DNA of 64,000 nt from Segatella copri. Its GTDB lineage: Bacteria; Bacteroidota; Bacteroidia; Bacteroidales; Bacteroidaceae. The position numbers and the translations under genes are program-made. The DNA lies in assembly GCF_019249795.2 (NCBI RefSeq), contig NZ_CP156891.1:372001-436000 (forward strand). The letters run 5' to 3'. Under the pieces are notes generated by a model. It made no database searches. It had not been told where the DNA came from and saw nothing but the letters and a program-made list of their open reading frames with translations. Of the stretch, positions 32,941-41,708 are shown in pieces (position 1 is the stretch's first letter; the number at the start of each line of letters is the position of its first letter).

Positions 32941-33699
32941 ATGAAGAAAATAGTACAGACAGCAGGGCGCACCCAGCTGGGTGAGTTTGCCCCGGAGTTC
33001 GCCCACCTCAACGACGACATCCTCTTCGGAGAAGTATGGAGCCGCAATGACCTGCTTTCATTGCGCGACCGCAGTTTAGTAACAATCACTTCGCTCATCA
33101 GCCAAGGAATCACCGATAACTCGCTGAAATATCACTTGCAGTCGGCAAAGAATAACGGAATTACCCGCACGGAAGCGGCAGAGATTATTACTCACATCGC
33201 CTTCTACGCAGGTTGGCCAAAGGCCTGGGCTGCCTTCAATCTGGCAAAGGAGGTATGGAACGAAGATGTGAAAGGAGAAGACGCTAAGTCTGCTTTCCTG
33301 CGCGAGATGATATTCCCTATTGGCGAACCCAACACAGCTTACGCCAAATACTTCAAAGGCAACAGTTATCTGGCACAAATATCTGATAGTCAGATACCTT
33401 TCTTCAACGTTACCTTTGAGCCTGGCTGCCGTAACAACTGGCATACGCACCACGCCACAAAGGGTGGCGGACAAATGCTGGTAGGTGTAGCCGGACGTGG
33501 CTGGTATCAGGAGGAAGGCAAGCCTGCGCAGGAAATCCTCCCCGGCACAGTCATCCACATTCCTGCCAACGTGAAGCATTGGCATGGTGCCGCAAAAGAC
33601 AGCTGGTTTGCCCACCTCGCCTTTGAAATACCTGGCGAGAACACATCCAACGAGTGGCAGGAGGCTGTGAGCGATGAGGAATATAACAAGATAAAATAA
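32941..33699 (+). CDS. Carboxymuconolactone decarboxylase-cupin fusion protein
   Basis: A 252-aa protein. Residues 10-115 form a CMD/AhpD-like helical domain (VWSRNDLLSLRDRSLVTITS, EAAEIITHIAFYAGWP) without a CxxC pair. Residues 130-250 form a cupin with metal-binding histidines (NNWHTHHATKGGGQM, GTVIHIPANVKHWHGA). Such fusions act on small organic molecules or oxidants; the substrate is unknown. Probably controlled by the AraC protein next to it. Confidence 0.88.
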   Translation: MKKIVQTAGRTQLGEFAPEFAHLNDDILFGEVWSRNDLLSLRDRSLVTITSLISQGITDNSLKYHLQSAKNNGITRTEAAEIITHIAFYAGWPKAWAAFNLAKEVWNEDVKGEDAKSAFLREMIFPIGEPNTAYAKYFKGNSYLAQISDSQIPFFNVTFEPGCRNNWHTHHATKGGGQMLVGVAGRGWYQEEGKPAQEILPGTVIHIPANVKHWHGAAKDSWFAHLAFEIPGENTSNEWQEAVSDEEYNKIK

Positions 33700-33710
33700 C
33701 AATAAGATTT

Positions 33711-34390
33711 ATGACTTCACTTCAAGAAAGACTGTTCACCATGCAGGATAAGCAGTATGCTGCTTTCCATGCGAAACTGACACCGGGAGTGCCTATGGAA
33801 AGTTTCATAGGCATTCGTGTGCCTGTGCTCCGCAAGTTCGCAAAAGAATTTACAAAGGAGAAAGAATGCGAGGAGTTCCTTCAGCAGCTTCCTCACGAAT
33901 ACTACGATGAGAACATGCTTCACGGTCTCCTCATTTCCGAGGTAAAGGACTACGAGGAATGCATTCGTCTTACAGACAGTTTCCTGCCATTCGTGGACAA
34001 CTGGGCTGTTTGCGACATTATGTCTCCGAAGGTGTTTCCAAACACAAGAAGGAGCTATTGGCGAAGATCAAGACTTGGAGTAAATCGTCACACGTTTATA
34101 CTTGTCGTTTTGGAATAGAGGCGCTTATGTCTCATTACCTGGATAAAGACTTCAAGGCAGAGTATCTTGAAATTCCTGCATCAGTAAGGAGCGAAGAGTA
34201 TTACGTAAAGATGATGGTAGCCTGGTTCTTCGCCACCGCCCTTGCCAAGCAATGGGACCAGGCGATTCCCTACATCGAGCAACAACGCCTTGCTCCCTGG
34301 ACGCACAACAAGACCATCCAGAAGGCCATCGAGAGCTACAGAATCACGCCCGAGCAGAAGGAATATCTGCGGACATTGAAGATAAAATAA
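33711..34390 (+). pseudogene. DNA alkylation repair protein (AlkD-like), frameshifted
   Basis: The first frame (MTSLQERLFTMQDKQYAAFH to WAVCDIMSPKVF) and the second frame (KHKKELLAKIKTWSKSSHVY to TLKIK) together make one AlkD HEAT-repeat protein of about 225 aa. Near GTGTTTCCAAACAC (34032-34045) one base appears to be missing. The first frame continues with unrelated residues and stops at 34118. AlkD excises alkylated bases; this copy is probably inactive unless the shift is a sequencing error. Confidence 0.78.
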
Positions 34391-34392
34391 TT

Positions 34393-34911
34393 ATGACACA
34401 AGATACATCTACATATTACGTTTGGATAGGTGGCTCATGTGATTATGGCCATAAAGAGCGAGCTGGTGGTGCTGCCGTTGTGATTGAGCATAACGGCAAC
34501 ATCATCAGCCGTGATGTAATCAGCGACTTGCACACCACGGAGTTCCGCATGATGCTAACCCTCATGGTGAAGGTAATGCAGGAAATACCGGAAGGTTCCG
34601 ACATTCTCTTCCTGACCAATGCCGCCTATATTCAGAACTTTGACAAGACTCCAACGGCTAAATCAGCCAACCGAACGAGCAGCGAGAGCAAAGATGCAAG
34701 CTCGCTTGCAATCTCTGCCGAGTCGCGAGGGAGGAAGGCGAGAGCCAACTCCGACTTGATCATTCAATGCATCGAGGAAAAGAAAAGGCACAACTCAGTC
34801 GGGGTCAAGATTGTGCAATATCACAAGAGTCCACTGCTGATAGAAACCCACGATAGGGCTACGGAAGCAATGGCAAAGACAAGAAAGGAGTTTCATCTGA
34901 AAAACAAGTAA
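34393..34911 (+). CDS. RNase H-fold protein with degenerate active site
   Basis: A 172-aa protein starting MTQDTSTYYVWIGGSCDYGH; a longer frame upstream overlaps the AlkD gene in another phase and is rejected. The order of strands and helices follows ribonuclease HI, but the catalytic acids seem replaced: TDGS is IGGS, RMEL is RMML and TDS is TNA. Residues 96-120 (KSANRTSSESKDASSLAISA...) come from an in-frame palindromic repeat. A binding rather than cutting role is possible. Confidence 0.6.
   Translation: MTQDTSTYYVWIGGSCDYGHKERAGGAAVVIEHNGNIISRDVISDLHTTEFRMMLTLMVKVMQEIPEGSDILFLTNAAYIQNFDKTPTAKSANRTSSESKDASSLAISAESRGRKARANSDLIIQCIEEKKRHNSVGVKIVQYHKSPLLIETHDRATEAMAKTRKEFHLKNK
34672..34745. 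repeat. Palindromic dispersed repeat inside a gene
   Basis: The centre is GCAAGCTCGCTTGC (34695-34708), flanked by AGCAAAGAT and ATCTCTGCCGAGT. Read backwards it aligns with 39026-39071 (ACTCGGCA, then GCAAGC-type palindrome, then TTGC and CTC). In this gene it adds about 25 codons in frame. Confidence 0.6.
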
Positions 34912-35230
34912 ATGTTTAGGAGCTATTTCCGGTCATTAAGGTCACGGTCATTATGGTCATTAAGGATTTCAACTTCTCTATTCTGGTAACACATTAGCGC
35001 TTTTTGATAACACATTTGTAACACACATGGATGATTTCTCAATACACCAAATTCATAACATATTGATTAGCAGCTATTTACGAAAAGAGTACATAAAAGA
35101 GGAATAAGTGATAAAATATATTTAAAAACAAAAAAGAACAACAGAGATAAGTGCCTATAAATAAGCAGCTTACTACTATTGTTCTCCCATGCTAATTTTG
35201 TACAAATAAGTTTCATTTTGCTTATTATCG
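34912..35230. other. Intergenic region with a GGTCATTAAGG cluster
   Basis: 34929-34970 has three GGTCATTAAGG-type units, ending TTAAGGATTTCA as at 27.6 kb. The rest to 35230 is AT-rich without a gene. It forms the border between the accessory region and the core genome. Confidence 0.55.
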
Positions 35231-35305
35231 TGATTCCGTTGGGGTTCGAACCCAAGACCCACAGCTTAGAAGGCTGTTGCTCTAATCCAACTGAGCTACG
35301 GAACC
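35231..35305 (-). tRNA. tRNA-Arg(TCT)
   Basis: A 75-nt cloverleaf. The anticodon stem ACAGC/GCTGT encloses CTTCTAA, giving TCT. The acceptor stem is GGTTCCG/CGGAATC with one G-T pair. It stands alone with its own promoter. Confidence 0.94.
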
Positions 35306-35381
35306 AACACTTTTCAAAACGCAAAATTGTCTAACCAGCGCCATTGGGCAATCTATTAGCCACTTTTCTTATTTGCGGCTG

Positions 35382-35389
35382 CAAAGGTA
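35382..35389 (-). promoter_or_regulatory. -7 box of the tRNA-Arg gene
   Basis: TACCTTTG on the minus strand, 76 bases before the tRNA. Confidence 0.6.
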
Positions 35390-35463
35390 CATATATTTTT
35401 TGAATACACCAAACTTTTTCTCACTTTTTTCTTTTTTTATGCTTAAATATCGCAAAAAATAAC

Positions 35464-35471
35464 TACCTTTG
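35464..35471 (+). promoter_or_regulatory. -7 box of the S41 protease gene
   Basis: TACCTTTG, 85 bases before the ATG; it diverges from the tRNA-Arg promoter. Confidence 0.6.
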
Positions 35472-35556
35472 CATCCGTTAGGAGCAAGAAACTGCATTCT
35501 GACCCCGAAAGAGAAGAGATTTTTATAACGCATATTCAAACATAAAACATACGCAA

Positions 35557-38500
35557 ATGAAAAAGTTAATCTTTTCAGTAGCCCTGCTCTCAGCAGCACT
35601 CTCTGCCAGCGCAGAAGAACATCCGCTCTGGATGCGCTACCCAGCCATCTCGCCCGATGGCACAACCATCGCCTTCGCTTATAAAGGCGACCTCTACAGT
35701 GTTTCTGTCAACGGCGGTGAAGCACGACAGCTCACAACCCATGCAGCCTTCGATTCGCATCCTGTATGGAGCCCTAACAGCAAGAAAATTGCCTTCCAGT
35801 CTAACCGCGAAGGAAGTCTCGACATCTTTGTAATCGATGCAAAAGGCGGTGCTCCTACCCGACTCACCACCAACAGCGGCAGCGAAACACCTATCGCCTT
35901 TGCAGACAACGACCATGTGCTCTACTCTGCCAGTCTGCAGCCTACAGCCCAGAGCATCATCTTCGGCGACAACACATTCCCACAAGTATATAAGGTAAGC
36001 ACCAAGGGCGGAAGACCAGAACTATTCTCTACCCTCACCATGGAGAATATCAGCATCGCCAAGAACGGCGACATTCTCTACCACGACAAAAAGGGATATG
36101 AAGACCCTTGGCGCAAACACCAGAAATCACCTATCGCACGCGACATCTGGCTGAAGAGTAACGGAAAGTTTACCAAGCAGACTACCTTTGCCGGCGAAGA
36201 CCGCTCGCCAGTATGGACATCAGACGAGAAATCATTCTTCTATCTGAGCGAGCAGGACGGCACATTCAATATCTACCGCCGCAGCCTCAACAGTTCAAGC
36301 GACAAGCAGATTACCCACCACAAAGGCAATCCGGTAAGATTCCTCACCGCATCCAGCGCCGACCTGCTCTGCTACGGATATGATGGAGAAATCTACACCG
36401 TGAAAGAAGGTGGAGAGCCTCAGAAGGTGAACATCTCCATTACAACAGATAATGACGCTCCAAGCCTCGTACGTCAGATTAAAAGCTGGGGAGCTACAGA
36501 GATTTCCGTTTCGCCAGACGCCAAGGAAGTGGCTTTCGTGATGCATGGCGACGTATACGTAACTTCTGTAGAATACACCACTACCAAGCGCATTACCGAC
36601 ACACCGCAGCAGGAGCGCGACCTGAGTTTCTCGCCAGACGGCAGAGCCCTGGTCTATGCAGCCGAGCGCAACGGCGTATGGCAGATTTACCAGTCTAAGA
36701 TCAAGAACGAGAAAGAGAAGAACTTCACCTACGCTACCGACATCGAGGAAGAGCAGTTGGTGAAAACAGGCGTTACATCACAGTATCCACAATACTCTCC
36801 TGACGGCAAGGAAGTGGCTTTCTTCGAAGACCGCGCTGCACTTCGCATCATCAATCTGAAATCGAAGGAAATCCGCACCGTGCTCGATGGCAAATACGTC
36901 TACTCTTACAGCGATGGAGACATCGCTTTCGAATGGTCACCAGACAGCAAATGGCTCCTTTCAACCTATATCGGCAACGGCGGCTGGAACAACCAGGATA
37001 TTGCACTGGTAAAGGCTGACGGCAAGGAGGTTCACAACCTGACCAATTCCGGCTACAGCGACAGCAACGGCAAATGGGTGCTCGACGGCAAGGCAATGCT
37101 CTTCCAGAGCGACAGAGCCGGCTACCGCAGTCATGGAAGCTGGGGAGCAGAAGACGATGCCTACATCATGTTCTTCGACCTGGATGCCTACAACCGCTTC
37201 AACATGAGCAAGGAAGAAATAGAACTGTCTGACGCCAACAAGGACGAAAAGGAGAAGAAGGAAGACGAGAAGAAGGAAGAGGCTAAAAAGAAGGCTGACG
37301 AAAAGCAGAAGAAGACCGGAAAGATAGAGGTGGAAAAAGTGAAGCCACTGGAGCTGGACATCGAAAACTGCCGCGACAGAATCGTACGCCTCACCGCAAA
37401 CTCTTCGCACATGGGCGATGCTGTGCTCTCTAAAGACGGCGACAAGCTCTACTACCAGGCAGCCTTCGAGGATGATTACGACCTCTGGCAGCACGACCTG
37501 AAGGACGGCTCTACCAAGCTCGTGATGAAGGGCGTAGGCCAGGGCAACCTGCAGACCGACAAGGATGTGAAGAACCTCTTCATCTGCAACGGAAGCAGCA
37601 TCAAGAAGGTGGATCTGAGCGGATTCAGCACCAAGGACATCAGCTTTGAGGCTAACTTCAACTATAAGCCAGCCGAGGAGCGCCAGTATCTCTTCGACCA
37701 CATATGGCGACAGGTGAAAGACAAGTTCTACGACCCCAAGATTCATGGTGTTGACTGGGAAGGTTACCGCAAGACCTATGAGAAGTTCCTGCCTTACATC
37801 AACAACAATTTCGACTTCCAGGAGATGTTGAGCGAAATGCTTGGCGAGCTGAACGCTTCGCATACAGGAGCCCGCTACTACGCTTCGAACAGCGCGCTTA
37901 CCACCGCCAATCTGGGAGTATTCTTCGATCCTCAGTATCAGGGCGACGGCCTGAAGATTCAGGAGATTATCAAGCGTGGTCCTTTCGATGTGAAGAATAC
38001 GGGCGTTACAGCCGGCAGCATCATCGAGAGCATCGACGGCGAGGAGATTAAAGCCGGAATGGACTACTTCCCATTGCTCGACGGAAAGGTTGGCAAGAAT
38101 GTACGCCTCGGCATCAGAAACGCCAAGGGTAAGAAGATGGAGGTTACAGTGAAGGCTATCTCTCAGGGCAAACTCAACAACCTGCTCTACAAGCGATGGG
38201 TAGACCGCAACCGCGCTTTCGTTGACAGTATTTCGGGCGGACGCATCGCTTATGTTCACGTTAAGGCGATGGATTCGGAGAGTTTCCGCACCGTTTACAG
38301 CGAACTGCTGAGCGACAAGAACCGAAACAGAGACGCTGTAATCGTAGACGAGCGCCATAATGGTGGCGGCTGGTTGCACGATGATCTCTGCACCCTGCTC
38401 AACGGCAAGCAGTATCAGGAGTTTGTACCTCACGGTAAGGTAGTTGGCCGCGATCCATTCAACAAATGGGTGAAGCCATCTTGCGTCATGATCTGCGAGA

Positions 38501-38790
38501 ACGATTACAGCAACGGTCACGGTTTCCCATGGGTTTACAAGGAACTCGGAATCGGTAAGCTGATCGGTGCTCCTGTAGCAGGAACCATGACAGCCGTATG
38601 GTGGGAAACGCTGATGGACAACACGCTAGTATTCGGTATTCCTCAGGTAGGCTGCCGCGACATGCGTGGCGTGTTCGGCGAGAACACCCAGCTGAACCCA
38701 GACATCGAGGTTTACAACAGTCCGGAAGATTTCATCAATGGCCATGATACCCAGCTCGAAAGAGCCGTAAAGGAAATGATGAAGAAATAA
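35557..38790 (+). CDS. Tricorn-like S41 family peptidase
   Basis: A 1077-aa exported protein. It has a signal peptide (residues 1-20), a WD40/PD40-like beta-propeller with SPDG and SPNSKKIAFQS repeats (to about 510), a Lys/Glu-rich linker (about 565-590), a tricorn C1-like region, a PDZ domain (about 780-860) and the S41 core (DAVIVDERHNGGGW, ICENDYSNGHGFPWVY, GAPVAGTMTAVWWE). It probably degrades peptides in the periplasm. The nucleophile is likely the Ser of NDYSNGHG; alignment to archaeal tricorn is uncertain at this spot. Confidence 0.9.
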   Translation: MKKLIFSVALLSAALSASAEEHPLWMRYPAISPDGTTIAFAYKGDLYSVSVNGGEARQLTTHAAFDSHPVWSPNSKKIAFQSNREGSLDIFVIDAKGGAPTRLTTNSGSETPIAFADNDHVLYSASLQPTAQSIIFGDNTFPQVYKVSTKGGRPELFSTLTMENISIAKNGDILYHDKKGYEDPWRKHQKSPIARDIWLKSNGKFTKQTTFAGEDRSPVWTSDEKSFFYLSEQDGTFNIYRRSLNSSSDKQITHHKGNPVRFLTASSADLLCYGYDGEIYTVKEGGEPQKVNISITTDNDAPSLVRQIKSWGATEISVSPDAKEVAFVMHGDVYVTSVEYTTTKRITDTPQQERDLSFSPDGRALVYAAERNGVWQIYQSKIKNEKEKNFTYATDIEEEQLVKTGVTSQYPQYSPDGKEVAFFEDRAALRIINLKSKEIRTVLDGKYVYSYSDGDIAFEWSPDSKWLLSTYIGNGGWNNQDIALVKADGKEVHNLTNSGYSDSNGKWVLDGKAMLFQSDRAGYRSHGSWGAEDDAYIMFFDLDAYNRFNMSKEEIELSDANKDEKEKKEDEKKEEAKKKADEKQKKTGKIEVEKVKPLELDIENCRDRIVRLTANSSHMGDAVLSKDGDKLYYQAAFEDDYDLWQHDLKDGSTKLVMKGVGQGNLQTDKDVKNLFICNGSSIKKVDLSGFSTKDISFEANFNYKPAEERQYLFDHIWRQVKDKFYDPKIHGVDWEGYRKTYEKFLPYINNNFDFQEMLSEMLGELNASHTGARYYASNSALTTANLGVFFDPQYQGDGLKIQEIIKRGPFDVKNTGVTAGSIIESIDGEEIKAGMDYFPLLDGKVGKNVRLGIRNAKGKKMEVTVKAISQGKLNNLLYKRWVDRNRAFVDSISGGRIAYVHVKAMDSESFRTVYSELLSDKNRNRDAVIVDERHNGGGWLHDDLCTLLNGKQYQEFVPHGKVVGRDPFNKWVKPSCVMICENDYSNGHGFPWVYKELGIGKLIGAPVAGTMTAVWWETLMDNTLVFGIPQVGCRDMRGVFGENTQLNPDIEVYNSPEDFINGHDTQLERAVKEMMKK

Positions 38791-38796
38791 ACAGAA

Positions 38797-38857
38797 CGCC
38801 CTGCAGGGGTCCAGAAGCAGAATCGCTTCTGTCCTCTTGCAGGGCGAATTGTTTTTG
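38797..38857 (+). terminator. Terminator of the S41 protease gene
   Basis: CGCCCTGCA (38797-38805) pairs with TGCAGGGCG (38838-38846), with an inner AGAAGC/GCTTCT stem and GTTTTTG after it. Confidence 0.85.
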
Positions 38858-39007
38858 TAGCAGACAACATTAATTTATTAAACCTTATTAACCCACATTA
38901 TCGGTAAAAAACCTTCTGTCATGACATAAAACCCTCTAAATCTTTACTTTTTTTCTTGAAAAGGGCGAAAAAGCAAGTGAAAAAGCCATAAAATAAAAAA
39001 AAATGAG

Positions 39008-39015
39008 TATCTTTG
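39008..39015 (+). promoter_or_regulatory. First -7 box upstream of ftsY
   Basis: TATCTTTG followed by CAGAAG; lies before the dispersed repeat. Confidence 0.5.
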
Positions 39016-39025
39016 CAGAAGATAA

Positions 39026-39071
39026 GCTGCACTCGGCAATTTGAAAGCAAGCTTTCATTGCGCTCATTTGC
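39026..39071. repeat. Palindromic dispersed repeat in the ftsY promoter region
   Basis: GCACTCGGCAATTTG, then the palindrome GAAAGCAAGCTTTC, then ATTGCGCTCATTTGC. It relates to the copy at 34672-34745 and sits between two identical TATCTTTGCA boxes. Confidence 0.6.
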
Positions 39072-39073
39072 GT

Positions 39074-39081
39074 TATCTTTG
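39074..39081 (+). promoter_or_regulatory. Second -7 box upstream of ftsY
   Basis: TATCTTTG, 20 bases before the ftsY ATG and directly after the repeat; the more likely active promoter for ftsY. Confidence 0.6.
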
Positions 39082-39101
39082 CAAAAAATATAAACAAGAT
39101 T

Positions 39102-40055
39102 ATGGGATTATTCGGATTATTCAGCAACAAAAAGAAGGAAACTCTCGATAAGGGACTTGAAAAAACCAAGGAGAGTGTGTTTGGCAAACTGGCGCGCGCC
39201 GTTGCCGGAAAGTCTACCGTCGATGATGATGTGCTCGACGATCTCGAAGAGGTACTCATCACTTCAGACGTAGGTGTAGAAACCACGGTCAAGATTATCC
39301 GCCGCATCGAAGAACGTGTGGCCCGCGATAAATATGTTTCAACCAGCGAGCTCAACCGCATTCTGCGCGAGGAAATCGCCATTCTCCTCTCCGAGAATCA
39401 CAGCGATGACCTGGCAGACTGGGAACTTCCTGCCGACCATAAGCCTTACGTTATCCTCGTAGTAGGCGTAAACGGCGTGGGCAAGACAACCACCATCGGC
39501 AAGCTGGCTTACCAGTTTAAGAAGGCTGGCAAGAAGGTTGTTCTGGGAGCTGCCGACACCTTCCGTGCCGCTGCCGTAGAGCAGATTTGCATCTGGGGCG
39601 AGCGCGTGGGTGTGCCTGTAGTGAAACAGCAGATGGGAAGCGACCCGGCAAGCGTGGCGTTCGACACCCTGCAGAGCGCCAAGGCAAACGGCGCCGACGT
39701 GGTGCTCATCGATACGGCAGGCCGACTGCACAACAAGGTGAACCTGATGAATGAGCTCAAGAAAATAAAGGAAGTGATGAAGAAGGTAATGCCTGAAGCA
39801 CCAGACGAGGTAATGCTCGTGCTCGACGGAAGTACCGGACAGAATGCATTCGAGCAGGCTAAGCAGTTCTCTGCCGTTACCAACATCTCCTCGCTCGCCA
39901 TCACCAAGCTCGACGGAACCGCTAAGGGCGGAGTTGTCATCGGCATCAGCGACCAGCTCAAGGTGCCTGTAAAATACATCGGACTGGGCGAAGGAATGGA
40001 AGATCTGCAGCTCTTCAACAAGACAGAATTCGTAGACTCTCTCTTTAAAAATTAG
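39102..40055 (+). CDS. ftsY: Signal recognition particle receptor FtsY
   Basis: A 317-aa SRP GTPase. It has the short helical N domain (residues 20-95) and G domain with GVNGVGKTTTIGKLA, DTFRAAAVEQ, LIDTAGRLH and TKLDGTAKGG. The acidic A domain of the E. coli protein is absent, as usual in Bacteroidetes. It docks ribosome-SRP complexes at the inner membrane for cotranslational insertion. rimO follows after 3 bases. Confidence 0.97.
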   Translation: MGLFGLFSNKKKETLDKGLEKTKESVFGKLARAVAGKSTVDDDVLDDLEEVLITSDVGVETTVKIIRRIEERVARDKYVSTSELNRILREEIAILLSENHSDDLADWELPADHKPYVILVVGVNGVGKTTTIGKLAYQFKKAGKKVVLGAADTFRAAAVEQICIWGERVGVPVVKQQMGSDPASVAFDTLQSAKANGADVVLIDTAGRLHNKVNLMNELKKIKEVMKKVMPEAPDEVMLVLDGSTGQNAFEQAKQFSAVTNISSLAITKLDGTAKGGVVIGISDQLKVPVKYIGLGEGMEDLQLFNKTEFVDSLFKN

Positions 40056-40058
40056 AAA

Positions 40059-41360
40059 ATGAAGAAAAATCAGATAGATATTATTACCCTGGGCTGCTCG
40101 AAGAATCTCGTAGACAGCGAGTTGCTGATGAAGCAGTTTGAGGCAAACGGCTACCATTGCGTTCACGATTCCAAGCGCCCTCAGGGCGAGATAGCCGTCA
40201 TCAATACGTGCGGATTCATTGAGGATGCAAAGCAGGAAAGCATCGACACCATCCTGGAGTTTATCCAGGCTAAAGAAGAAGGCCGACTCAGAAAGCTCTA
40301 TGTAATGGGCTGCCTCTCGCAGCGCTACCAGAAGGAACTGGAAGAAGAAATGCCCGAAGTGGATAAGTTCTACGGCAAATTCAACTACAAGCAGCTTCTG
40401 CAGGAACTCGGCAAGGCGGAAGTTTCATCCTGCAACGGCCAGCGTCATCTCACCACTCCGCGCCATTATGCCTACATCAAGATAGCTGAGGGCTGCAACC
40501 GCCACTGTGCCTACTGCGCCATTCCTATCATCACCGGCAAGCACGTTTCCCGTCCGAAGGAAGAGATTCTGCAGGAGGTGCGCGAACTGGTAGCAGAAGG
40601 CGTGAAGGAGTTTCAGATTATCGCTCAGGAACTCACCTACTACGGCGTAGATATTGACGGCAAGCATCATATTACCGAACTCATCAGCGAGATGGCTGAT
40701 ATTCCGGGCGTGAAATGGATTCGCCTGCATTACGCTTATCCGAACCAGTTCCCAATGGATCTTCTGGACGTGATGCGCGAGAAGCCAAACGTATGCAAAT
40801 ATCTCGACATTGCCCTCCAGCACATCAGCGACCACATGCTCACCAGCATGCATCGCCACGTAACGAAGCAGGAAACCATCAATCTGCTGAAGGCCATCCG
40901 CGAACGCGTGCCAGGCATTCACATCCGCACTACGCTGATGGTTGGTTTTCCAGGCGAGACAGATGAGGATTTCCACGAACTCCTCGACTTCGTACGCGAA
41001 CAGAGATTTGAGCGCATGGGCGCCTTTGCCTACTCTGAGGAAGAAGGAACCTACAGCGCCACCCACTACGAAGACAACGTGCCTGCCGAGGTAAAGCAGC
41101 GCCGGCTGGACGAACTGATGATTCTGCAGCAAGACATCAGCTCTGAGGTTGAGGCTGATAAGGTGGGCAAAACCATGACCGTTATCATCGACCGCAAGGA
41201 AGGCGATTACTACATCGGACGAACAGAGTTCTGCTCTCCGGAAGTAGACCCTGAGGTTCTGATCCATGCCAATGAGAAGCGTCTGCGCGTGGGTAGTTTC
41301 TATCAGGTAGAAATTACTACAAGCGAAGAATTTGACCTCTATGGCAAGGTGGTGAAATAA
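40059..41360 (+). CDS. rimO: Ribosomal protein S12 methylthiotransferase RimO
   Basis: A 433-aa radical SAM enzyme that adds a methylthio group to an aspartate of ribosomal protein S12. The N-terminal UPF0004 domain has three cysteines (LGCSKNL, NTCGF, MGCLSQRY) for one 4Fe-4S cluster; the radical SAM motif is CNRHCAYC (about residue 148); a TRAM domain closes the protein. It is co-transcribed with ftsY. Confidence 0.97.
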   Translation: MKKNQIDIITLGCSKNLVDSELLMKQFEANGYHCVHDSKRPQGEIAVINTCGFIEDAKQESIDTILEFIQAKEEGRLRKLYVMGCLSQRYQKELEEEMPEVDKFYGKFNYKQLLQELGKAEVSSCNGQRHLTTPRHYAYIKIAEGCNRHCAYCAIPIITGKHVSRPKEEILQEVRELVAEGVKEFQIIAQELTYYGVDIDGKHHITELISEMADIPGVKWIRLHYAYPNQFPMDLLDVMREKPNVCKYLDIALQHISDHMLTSMHRHVTKQETINLLKAIRERVPGIHIRTTLMVGFPGETDEDFHELLDFVREQRFERMGAFAYSEEEGTYSATHYEDNVPAEVKQRRLDELMILQQDISSEVEADKVGKTMTVIIDRKEGDYYIGRTEFCSPEVDPEVLIHANEKRLRVGSFYQVEITTSEEFDLYGKVVK

Positions 41361-41417
41361 TCATTCTCTCCCCCATAGCCTGGAGTTTTAGAAATTTTGA
41401 CTACATATTAAATAAAT

Positions 41418-41708
41418 ATGAACAATAAGGAATACATCGCTGAACTGGCTCAGCAAACCGGCTATTCGCAGGAAGACACCCAGAAGTTGGTGCGCAAGGC
41501 GATAGACGCTATGATTGCCGAGTTTGAGGATGGAGAAGCTGTCTCTATCCCCAATTTTGGCACCTTCGAAGTGAAGAAGCGCATGGAGCGAGTGGTGGTT
41601 AATCCTACTACCAAGAAGCGTCAGCTGGTGCCGCCTAAGTTGGTGTTGGGTTTCCGACCGGTAGCTTCGGTCAAGGAAAAACTAAAGAATGGAGGGGATG
41701 AGCAATGA
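41418..41708 (+). CDS. HU family DNA-binding protein
   Basis: A 96-aa HU/IHF-type protein (EYIAELAQQTGYSQEDTQKL, VSIPNFGTFEVKKRMERVVV, PPKLVLGFRP). It bends and packages DNA as a dimer. Its stop overlaps the start of the next gene (ATGA), which carries a second HU-like domain, so the two proteins may pair. Confidence 0.92.
   Translation: MNNKEYIAELAQQTGYSQEDTQKLVRKAIDAMIAEFEDGEAVSIPNFGTFEVKKRMERVVVNPTTKKRQLVPPKLVLGFRPVASVKEKLKNGGDEQ

Noticed and set aside
36961..38520. 519-aa antisense frame inside the S41 protease gene
   Set aside because: It lies in the mirror of a clear protein-coding gene, has leucine/valine-rich shadow composition and no promoter or ribosome site.
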